Shown here: piece after piece, positions 56,226-64,000 of the stretch
Numbering within the stretch: the first letter of the stretch is position 1
Layout: each line of letters begins with the position of its first letter
From: Loripinus fragilis
Lineage: Eukaryota > Mollusca > Bivalvia > Lucinida > Lucinidae
DNA length: 64,000 nt
Assembly (NCBI GenBank): GCA_964019695.1
Contig: OZ026517.1
Span: 50,275,672-50,339,671, forward strand
Direction of reading: 5' to 3'
Made by a program: the position numbers and the translations under genes
Notes under the pieces: model-generated
Told to the model about the DNA's origin: nothing
Database searches by the model: none
The model's input: the letters and a program-made list of their open reading frames with translations, nothing else

Positions 56226-57419
56226 TTTAAAAGGGGCATAAGTCCACAAAGGGAGATAATTTGGACTAAAAAAATTCGGGTCGACTAATTTTTGATGAAA
56301 AATCTATTTATGAAATTTCAAAACTGTAACTTAATTCTTGTAACGGACGCACAAATCGACTTATTTATTATAACCGACAAAAAAAGAAACGCACCACTAC
56401 GATTTTCCCGTTAAGTTCTCCTTTTAATACGAAAATGTTAATTGTGATGAAATACTTATTTCTGATCAAATCTTACTAAAACTTGAGTGTGGCGTAGATG
56501 AGTATCTGTACCGTCCCTGTGTAGAAGCAAAACTCATCAAGGATCATCAAGGCAAATGGTAAACGAGTTTTGGAAACGTTTATTCAATGCTACTGTCTAC
56601 ATGGAATTCCGAGTATGCTTTACAATTGCAAAGTATGAAAACAATATGTTGACGTAATGTGAGACAAACAATTTGTTTATTGATGCTTTTTGCTATTCTA
56701 AAAATCCATTTTCATCAGTTATGACCGTTTAAATTGATTAAAACAATGTCGAATTCTTTACATGTTTTGTTAGGTTTATCTCCAGTATGGAATCGTTATC
56801 CAAAGGGTAGTCACATTACGGTCAAGAAAAAAGATACAAAGTGTTGATCGTTTTTGGATGTTATTACATGTAAATATGAAAGTAGCTGTGCTTAGACATG
56901 AATATTTCCCTCAATTTAGGCAGTTACACTCGAAAAAGCAAATGTCACGGCAAAACTCCAGAACTTTGTTGGATTTGCATTCCAAACCATGAATTAAATC
57001 ACCAATTGCTTGGCAGAGCCATAAACTGCAATGTTACCGGTGGTCTGTGCGCCAGGTGTCATCACAAATAAAATAAATGCAAGTTTATAAATAAATCATA
57101 AAGTCAACAGGTATAGATTTTTTTTACCTTTTACGCCACCATCTGTGCTGAAAATGCAACATCCAGCTCGTTGTAGCAACCACCGGTGAGTTTACATTGA
57201 CCAGTGTGTTTTAACGGTTAAACGTCAAACAAGATCTAAATGGTTGTATGGACACGTTGAAGATTTTTATAGTAAGTCAAATGTATCAATGATATAATAT
57301 CACTTAAATTGACTGTTTTGACCAAATGTTTCCGAGTCTCGCAAAAAGGAATTGTATCTATAATAAAAGGACAATGACAAAATGATAGTAGGGAATTTCA
57401 TACAACACAATATATTAAA
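56226..57419. other. Intergenic, nothing recognised
   Basis: AT-rich, unique-looking; no exon or repeat was identified. Confidence 0.4.
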
Positions 57420-57420
57420 G

Positions 57421-57451
<31 letters not shown>

Positions 57452-57454
57452 TGC

Positions 57455-57488
<34 letters not shown>
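57420..57488. repeat. (GT)n/(CGTG)n microsatellite
   Basis: Alternating GTGT and GCGT units; a second short GT run lies at 57550-57568. Confidence 0.95.
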
Positions 57489-57489
<1 letters not shown>

Positions 57490-57835
57490 CAACTTATGAA
57501 CGTCCATGTGCATTTTGAACGCGTATGTTTATTCAACGTATGTACATACATGTGTGTGTGTGTGTGTGCGCGCGCAGCCGCGTGAGTGGTTGATTTAAGC
57601 TTATTTAATGATTATAACCCATTTGTAGACTGAAGGTGCTTTTTGCGAAAATTTACCACATAATACATTGAATGACAAATGACAAATGATTTATTTAGCA
57701 CAAACACATTTACAATAAATGGTTAAGGCCAATAATTGTAAAATATAATTATCCAATCTTTGCGATTGAGGCACCGTTCAAATTAACTTAATATTTAAAT
57801 ATATCTCGGACCCAGTGTACAATTATTTCATCACT

Positions 57836-57985
57836 GACACAGGTTACTGTACTAAATCCCGGTATCGAAAAACCGTACGTTTCCGTCCTTTCCCGTAGAT
57901 TCGGCCCGCGCCCATTCGGCTATTGCCGTAGGTTTGGCCGAATTCGGTTCGGTTACAGCTTTTAGCCACAACCCCCCTGGGGAGT
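57836..57985 (-). mobile_element. Intact copy of the repeat interrupted at 47981-49340
   Basis: Reverse complement of the two parts at 47981-48067 and 49274-49340, joined without the 1.2-kb insert. It has AATTCGGTTCGGTTACAGCT and CCGTAGATTCGGCC. Confidence 0.8.
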
Positions 57986-58611
57986 TAAATTTTCTCTGCG
58001 CAATTGTCTGTAAACCAGTCCTTTTGAACCGGAAGTACACAAAGGCACTGAAAACAATTAGAGCTCTAAGTAATTGACGAATTAAATCAAATAAAGAAGG
58101 TTTGTATTGTCCATTTGAAACAGAAAGCTCAAGCCTTTGATTGGCACAACCACATGGCACAACGTTGAGGCGTTATTTTCCCGAAGACAGCTCCCACAAA
58201 GTCAATTCGCTCCATATTATATTCGGCACAAACCAAAAAGTTTGCCTTCCAGGGCACTTTTCACAGTGAGATTTCAATCTGAAGACCTTAGCACTGATTC
58301 TAACACTCCTCGCCTATATGGCCAATGGTTAAACTCAGTGATTTATTGGTTGATAAATCACTGCACGGACTGGTGTGAAGTCATTAGGTTGCCAGTTGGA
58401 TTTTATGACGTCATCTATAATATACGGCATTGTAACGTTGACAATAGATGGCGTAACGTCGTTTCTACAACTACTTTACGTTCAAATTGTGCGTAAAAAA
58501 TACACATTTCAGTTTAAACAATAGTTGCGGGAAATTCTGACAGTCTGTTCAAGATGGCGTAATCGTTATAGACAATGAAGGATTCGTTCATATTTTTATT
58601 TTTTTTATGTG
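57986..58611. other. Intergenic, no gene supported
   Basis: A 119-codon plus frame (58137-58496) and 102-codon minus frame (58160-57852) overlap repeats or lack any family resemblance. Confidence 0.4.
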
Positions 58612-58800
58612 TGTTAGAATCTAAATAAATTCGCACTGGCAGTGATTTGTTGCTTAATATATCACTGTCTGTAGGTCAGTCGTAAGTGGATAAATCATTC
58701 GTGCTTTTCGCTCATGATTTATTCACTTTAATGACTGACCTCCAGCCAGTGATATATTAAGTAACAAATCACTGCGAGTGTGAATCTATTTCTAAATTTC
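58612..58800. mobile_element. MITE-H, long hairpin
   Basis: Inverted arms of ~75 bp: GCAGTGATTTGTTGCTTAAT / GTTACTTAATATATCACTGG inverted, and GATAAATCATTCGTG / TGATTTATTCAC at the turn. Confidence 0.85.
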
Positions 58801-60400
58801 TGCATTACTGTCCAGGCACCTAACACTAGTCTTTTTTCATCTTTAAGGGCAGAATAGAATAACCATACAGGGTCCGTTTGCATCATTTTGAGACAATAAC
58901 TTATATGAATTAATGACACTGGTTAAATTATTAACTTATCTGAGAACAGCAGATAACAGAATGACCACACTTTCACACCTCTATATTAACACAGATGCCA
59001 CTGAATTAGCCAATGCATTTTAAGCTCAATAATTGGATAGGTCTTATAAATCGGACACACCTTTAGTCTGAGAGACATGGCCAGTATTTTGACAGTTTTG
59101 TTAACTCCTTGATTATATTGTTCAACATTTAGTGTTTTCTTTACAATATTCACACTTTTGTGTTTTCAAGTAAGAAGCCAAACCCAATTTGCATTTTAAC
59201 CTATTAAGCATGACTAATTTGTACATGGTGACCTCTTTGATGATCAATTTGAAGTATTGGTTGATTTTTTATTCTTTCTTTCTTTTAATAACTCACTGAT
59301 TTAAATATCTTTTATGATTATGAAAAAGCTGGTTTTAAAATTTATTCTCATTACTTGCATTTGCTTTACTTTTTTTATTAATGGTAAATAGAAAATAAGT
59401 TCAAGTCTGAGATTCAGTTTGATTAAAACCACATGTATTGACATTTCATTTTTGTTTGTTTTACGGCCTAATTAATTATTATTTAATCATTTATTTAAAG
59501 CAGTAGTAACTGATCATGAAACACATTTTCAATTAAGCCTGTATTATCTGATATTGAAACTAAATAAGTCTGTTTATAGAGTCCAGTAAAATGGAATAAC
59601 AGTAATGCTAAGTACATTGTATCTTCACATCAACCATGGTTTTTCAATTGACCAGTAATGACCGGTTAAAACCAGTAATGACCGGTGGTCTGGTTAATAT
59701 GCATATTGACCAGTCGATTGCCAACCTTGGTGAAATGTAGAGCCTGAATGATAAATCCTGATCATATCATAGTTTTCATGGAGCCTGTTTATATTTACCG
59801 GTAGCTGAATTGTCTGCTGGTAGACAATTCACACAAGTCTTATTTCTCTGGGTTATAATTTTTGGTCACAAATAGGAACCCTGTATATTTGAGCCAGCTC
59901 ATAAGATTTTGGTACTAAGCAACAAAGGCTCATGCAAGCTTGCGCAAATGAGCATACTTGCCAGAGCCTTTGTTGCTCACATTAACAAAGTATGAGTCTA
60001 GATGAAGATACTGACCATAGTTTAAACATCTAGTCCTGCTGGATATGTCGACATTGGTGTTTTATATATGGAACCTTTTATGCATACAGTCACAATCATG
60101 TTCTAAAATTTCAAACGCTAATTGCCTGCCAAACAAGCCTAGAAAACAGTGCAGACCCAGATCAGACTGCTTCTTCTGAAGAAGCAGTCTGATCAGGGTC
60201 TCTCCTGTTTGCTATTCTGACATTTGTTTTGTGAATTCCAGCCCTGAAAGCCAACATTTTATTTGAGAACAGAAAGAGAAATGTCTTAAAAATTTTAAAA
60301 TATTTATCTTAAGTGATAAGAATGAAATTCTCACATGCGGGTTCCATTTGGTTAGGCTGAATCTTACAATGTAGATCAATGTTTCATTTTGTTCTTTCAG
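58801..60400. other. Upstream of EXT2, no gene
   Basis: Contains hairpins at about 59922-59990 (GCAACAAAGGCTCATGCAAG / CAGAGCCTTTGTTGC) and 60145-60212 (CAGACTGCTTCTTC/GAAGAAGCAGTCTG). AT-rich; no recognisable promoter. Confidence 0.5.
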
Positions 60401-60467
60401 TGACAATGTAGAGAAAGTCATTTTAAAAGTACAACGCTACCCCACCCACCTTCTCGCGCGACTAAGA
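60401..60467 (+). other. Probable 5' UTR part of EXT2 exon 1
   Basis: GTTCTTTCAG at 60391-60400 is a good acceptor shortly upstream of the start codon, so a non-coding exon further left is likely. The start codon context is AAGAATGT. Confidence 0.45.
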
Positions 60468-60976
60468 ATGTCGAAGGTGGGAAGGAGAATGTCACCCATA
60501 TTTAAAAAGTTCTTCATTGCATTGTTTGCAACTGTCTTGGCAGCCATGTCTCTTGGCACCGTAGTTCTGATTTGGCCCGAAGAGAAACCACCAGAACTTG
60601 TTCCTGATCTCAAGAAGCCTTTAAAGTTACCAGGAGCTTCACCGATACAGATTCATCCAGAGAGTGTGAATGCTTCTCCGCGCCAGGAATTATGTACATT
60701 CCATACTTGCCTGGATGTTTATTACTGCGGGTATAGTGATAACACACGGATCAGCGTGTATGTGTATCCACTGCATGAGTTTGTGGACAAGATGGGGGCC
60801 ACATTACTTCTTCCCATGTCCAAGGAGTTCTATGAGATAGTGGAAGCGGTAATGGAGTCGCCATTCTACACCCATGATCCAGATACGGCTTGCTTATTTG
60901 TACCAGTTGTGGATGTTTTAAACCAGAATAAAGTGAGGTTAAAAGAGACGAGCCAGTCCTTAGCAGCATTGGAGAG
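60468..60976 (+). CDS. EXT2: Exostosin-2 (EXT2), first coding exon
   Basis: 169 codons plus two bases before a GTGAGT donor. The protein is a type II Golgi membrane protein: a short basic cytosolic tail (MSKVGRRMSPIFKK), a signal-anchor helix at about residues 15-35, a proline-rich stem (36-74), an N-glycosylation sequon at N68, then the start of the exostosin (GT47) domain. The CTFHTCLDVYYCGY cysteine cluster (C76, C81, C87) and DPDTACLFVPVVDVLNQNK match EXT2 rather than EXT1. EXT2 pairs with EXT1 to polymerise heparan sulfate (alternating GlcA and GlcNAc) in the Golgi. An alternative start at M8 would still leave the anchor intact. Confidence 0.96.
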
Positions 60977-61023
60977 GTGAGTTTCAAGGAATCCCACCCT
61001 CAACACTTTGCCTAGCTGCTATT

Positions 61024-61177
61024 GTCATCTGCGGATAACCTTTACAAACAATTTGGACCCAGATCAGGCCCGACAAAATGTCGGGCCTGATCTGGATCGA
61101 AACTGTTTGTTACTTCAATGGTATTCCTGAAAGAGTTTTTTGAAAAAGTAGATTTTGAAAAAAAATCAGCAGATGAT
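61024..61177. mobile_element. Pal-B MITE in EXT2 intron 1
   Basis: GTCATCTGCGGA and TCAGCAGATGAT ends; TTTGGACCCAGATCAGGCCC and inverse inside. Confidence 0.8.
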
Positions 61178-61306
61178 AAAAAAGCGTGAAAAATTACCTA
61201 GTAAGCAGAGTTAATATAATATTTCAACCTTAAGTTAACATTTAAAAAATAAAACCTTGAAAGCTCTTTGTAGTAAAATAAGCACTTAAACTCTTTGACT
61301 GCTCAT

Positions 61307-61463
61307 GTCTTCTGCTGATAACCTTTGCAAACAGTTTAGACCCAGAACAGGTACAATAAAATGTTGGGCCTGATCAGGGTCCAAACTGTTTGAAACTGAT
61401 CATATTCCTAAAATAATTTTTTCCTCGCAAAAATTGATTTTGAAAAAACAACAACAGGCAACA
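61307..61463. mobile_element. Pal-B MITE in EXT2 intron 1, diverged
   Basis: GTCTTCTGCTGA left end; right end decayed (ACAACAGGCAAC). Direct repeat of the copy at 61024. Confidence 0.7.
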
Positions 61464-61547
61464 AAAAAGCGAATAAATTGCCCAGTATGAAAAGAATAAA
61501 CAGATTATTTTCACCAGCCAGGTTCTTAACGGGAAACTCCTAAATGA

Positions 61548-61760
61548 GGACTTTTGCAAACAGTGAAGACCCCGATGAAATGCAGCATAATGCTGCACTT
61601 CATCGGGGTCTACACTGTTTGTAAAGGTAAAAAATATCCTCAGACAAAAGAATACAAATTTTTTTGAAATTATAATAACCCAACACCCCTAGATATGTAC
61701 ATTGGGCTATCCCAAGTTTATTGCATCAAACCAGAAGGATGAATCCATTAGTATACAAAG
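61548..61760 (+). mobile_element. Pal-D repeat in EXT2 intron 1
   Basis: CAAACAGTGAAGACCCCGAT faces ATCGGGGTCTACACTGTTTG; the tail has ATCAAACCAGAAGGATGAAT. Confidence 0.85.
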
Positions 61761-61851
61761 GGTATTTAACCTTTACCTCCGCCTGAAATTTGTTGCAGAT
61801 GACATTTTCAAATATGCTTCTTCGACTTGATATTTCATATGAATCGTTTGC

Positions 61852-62040
61852 CAGGCCTCCAGATAAGAGTGTGTACTGGAAAAATATTTTTCTTATTTCT
61901 CAACCAAAACATGTTGTGGGTACTCAAAACAACTGTCTCAATGAGACGGTTCTTTTGAGCACCCAAAACACATGTTCAAATTGATGGGCAGGGAAATAAA
62001 TGCAATTTTAGGTGCACAAACTATCCTTATCTGGACCTAT
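61852..62040 (-). mobile_element. Pal-A MITE, reversed, next to EXT2 exon 2
   Basis: CAGGCCTCCAGATAAGAGTG to TATCTGGACCTA; the right end lies about 27 bp upstream of the exon 2 boundary, so it contributes much of the branch-site region. Confidence 0.85.
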
Positions 62041-62066
62041 GGAACTTTACTGTTTTATTTTCTAAG

Positions 62067-62273
62067 GTGGAAAGATGGAACAAACCATTTACTGTTCAAC
62101 ATGTTGCCTGGTAGTGCACCAGAGTACGCAGCAGTCCTAGAAGTTGATGTCGGCAAGGCTCTAATAGCTGGAGGAGGATTCTCAACATGGACGTACAGAA
62201 GGACCTTTGATGTCTCCATACCTGTTTATAATCCTTTAGTTGCCAATATTGTTCTGTCACAGAAATCCTATTT
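62067..62273 (+). CDS. EXT2: Exostosin-2 (EXT2), coding exon 2
   Basis: 207 nt with a TTTTATTTTCTAAG acceptor and GTGAGT donor, phase 2 at both ends. It joins exon 1 to give ALERWKDGTNHLLFNMLPGS, then APEYAAVLEVDVGKALIAGG and [20 protein letters not shown], then LVANIVLSQKSY. The RW-GTNHLLFNM and [11 protein letters not shown] signatures are specific to EXT2 within the GT47 exostosin domain. It continues into exon 3 at 63961. A near-identical copy of its last ~120 bp lies 300 bp downstream. Confidence 0.97.
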
Positions 62274-62454
62274 GTGAGTACCTTACTGTCAAGTTACTGA
62301 TACTTTTGTTTAATATGTTGATGGGAGTCCAATATGAGCCACCCCCAGGGAGCCACCTTGAAAGGCCAAAGGTCAACCTTGACCTTTGGGACTAACCCGA
62401 CTTATTTATAGTCATTGTCTCATTAAGATCAGATTTTTGGCCAGTTCTGAAGCC

Positions 62455-62573
62455 AAGGCTCTAATAGCAGGAGGGGGATTCTCAACATGGACATACAGAA
62501 GGACCTTTGATGTCTCCATACCTGTTTATAATCCTTTAGTTGCCAATATTGTTCTGCCACAGAAATCCTATTT
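62455..62573 (+). pseudogene. Partial tandem duplicate of EXT2 exon 2
   Basis: It repeats the last ~119 nt of exon 2 ([20 protein letters not shown], then [19 protein letters not shown]) and its GTGAGT donor, plus ~150 bp or more of the following intron. There are four base differences in the exon: three synonymous and one Ser-to-Pro. It lacks the 5' part and has only a weak TTCTGAAG acceptor-like sequence. Splicing there would shift the frame, so it is probably not used. Confidence 0.9.
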
Positions 62574-62968
62574 GTGAGTACCTTACTGATACTTTTGTTT
62601 AATATAGTGGGACTTTTATGTAAAACCAATTTCAATAATGCTTTTAGTAACAAGGGTATACTTCAATAATGACAGATAATTTTCATGCCAAATTTGCATA
62701 CAATGTTGATGGGAGTCCAATATGAGTCACCTTGGCTGAAAGATCAACCTTGACCTTTGGGACTAACATGACCTATTTATAGTCATTGTCTCATTAAGAT
62801 CAGATTTTGGCCAGTTTTGAAGCCATCAACAGCTGATGAATATTATTCATGGTAAAATATGTAAGTTTTTGCGACCTTCTGTAAGTTGTCCATAGATTTT
62901 TAAAAAGTGTTTTTCATATTCTCGATAAGCAATATTTAGCGTCCGCATCTCTGTATTAATAACTATTA

Positions 62969-63158
62969 CAGTAAAACCTGTGTAAAACTGCCGCTCAAAA
63001 ATGGACAAAGATCTAAATGACAAGTGGTAGCTTAATGAAGGTCGAAAGTATTGCAGAATGCTCCTGTTGGAGCATTCTGCAATACTTTTGACCTGCATTA
63101 AGCGATAATCAGTCTTGAAAACCAATTTACGGTCTTTTTGGGAGTGGACATTTTACTC
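62969..63158. mobile_element. Tc1/mariner-type MITE in EXT2 intron 2
   Basis: CAGTAAAACCTGTGTAAAAC left end after TA; a perfect GCAGAATGCTCC/GGAGCATTCTGC core; right end decayed (TTTTACTCA). Confidence 0.85.
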
Positions 63159-63370
63159 ATATATGTATATTACATGTTTGGCGGGAAAATACCATGATTG
63201 ATCAAACAAATAAAATTGGTAATTTAGTTTTTGCCTAGAAAGATTTATTTCCTCTAGCCGGAACTCCTTTTTCCTGACCACAAGTGACCCAATGCATCGA
63301 TGGGCTCAAACGCATGTCATATTCATTTTATTATTTACAATTTTTAAACAAGCATTACGCTTCTCTGCAC

Positions 63371-63440
63371 TTTTGACGTCACAAACACTAACAAATGACG
63401 TCATTTACATATGCGATGACGTTGCATAACGTTTCTGTCT
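63371..63440. promoter_or_regulatory. CRE-like cluster in EXT2 intron 2
   Basis: TTGACGTCAC (63374), ATGACGTCAT (63396) and GATGACGTTGCATAACG (63416) lie within 60 bp. Two match the CREB/ATF TGACGTCA consensus. They might be an enhancer or a remnant promoter. Confidence 0.4.
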
Positions 63441-63778
63441 TCCAACACTGAAACTGGAGGATCGAGGAACAAAAATGAAAAATTCAAGAAAAACGCAATA
63501 AATTTAGTACCAAAATGTTTGTTACAATGACTACCCACACTTTATATTTTTGTTCACGAATAAAAAAGTTACAGACCTTTGAAATTCTGAGGTGGACTCA
63601 ATGAAGAAGATTTCCAAAATGGCAGACTTCCATTTTTTTTAGCTAGGAACAGCTAGCTGAGGATTACTACTCGTGTTAGAATAAGACATGTCATGATCCC
63701 GCTAGTTTTGCCATATCGCATACCATAGTATTTTCTTGATTTGAGCAAACAGTTCAAGCAGAATACATGTAATATACA

Positions 63779-63934
63779 GTTTATTGAATCATTCTATTTA
63801 AAATATGGGATTTATAAACCTTGGGAGGTAAAAAATCATATAAAGAAACTTGTGCTTGCGCACTCGTTTCATTATCAGATTTTCATCTCCCCCGGTTTAT
63901 AAATCCCATATTTTAAAGAGAATGATTAATAAAC
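63779..63934. mobile_element. Hairpin MITE just upstream of EXT2 exon 3
   Basis: Left arm GTTTATTGAATCATTCTATT to GGGATTTATAAACC and right arm GGTTTATAAATCCC to GAATGATTAATAAAC are inverted, ~42 bp each. The element ends 26 bp before the exon boundary. Confidence 0.9.
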
Positions 63935-63960
63935 TCTATTCATTACTTGATTTGTTACAG

Positions 63961-64000
63961 ATCTCCAAGAAACTGGCTACTTGTATCAGCACAGACGGGA
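63961..64000 (+). CDS. EXT2: Exostosin-2 (EXT2), coding exon 3, cut by window end
   Basis: The acceptor TGATTTGTTACAG is followed by one base that completes the leucine codon left by exon 2, giving SYLSPRNWLLVSAQTG. This aligns with the PRQYFLLSSQVG stretch of vertebrate EXT2. The rest of the GT47 domain and the C-terminal GT64 domain lie beyond the window. Confidence 0.93.
   Translation, partial: MSKKLATCISTDG

Noticed and set aside
57382..57585. Cys/Val-rich frame
   Set aside because: Product of the GT microsatellite.

Overview
This window is animal genomic DNA, most likely from a bivalve mollusc. That is inferred from two invertebrate-looking protein genes with GT-AG introns, AT-rich sequence, tRNA-derived SINEs, many short palindromic MITEs, and the AAGGGCAATAACTC and CAAGGTCA-type repeats common in bivalves. 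I cannot name the species. Nothing bacterial or viral was seen; most open frames are repeat or chance frames.

Two conserved genes can be assembled exon by exon, and they diverge from each other. On the minus strand is a diacylglycerol lipase (DAGLA-like) gene. Its first four coding exons lie at 40067-39973, 31970-31759, 29622-29521 and 16349-16178, and their splice phases agree. They encode the N-terminal four-helix membrane domain; the lipase domain must lie to the left of, or outside, this window. On the plus strand is the start of an exostosin-2 (EXT2) gene, with exons at 60468-60976, 62067-62273 and 63961 to the window edge. Both genes carry a partial, decayed tandem copy of one exon (DAGL exon 3 at 29895-29962, EXT2 exon 2 at 62455-62573).

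Layout: 1-2.1 kb MITEs, a SINE and short tandem repeats; 2.1-6.5 kb a 23-bp satellite organised in ~912-bp higher-order units that each contain the same SINE fragment; 8.3-13.3 kb a large ancient inverted-repeat (foldback) locus with a broken ORF in its centre; 13.8-40 kb the DAGL gene, whose introns hold MITEs, SINEs, a LINE end and a 4.76-kb element with terminal inverted repeats and a 5-bp target duplication; 40-60 kb gene-poor repeats (an undescribed ~0.5-kb interspersed element in several copies, a Mutator-like 1.2-kb insertion with an empty-site paralogue, a mariner-type element without transposase, minisatellites); 60.4-64 kb EXT2.

Local family names used below (Pal-A, Pal-B, Pal-D, MITE-E to MITE-K, K element, SINE-A/B/C) are labels for this window only. 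The genes do not form a pathway: DAGL makes the lipid messenger 2-arachidonoylglycerol at membranes, and EXT2 builds heparan sulfate in the Golgi.
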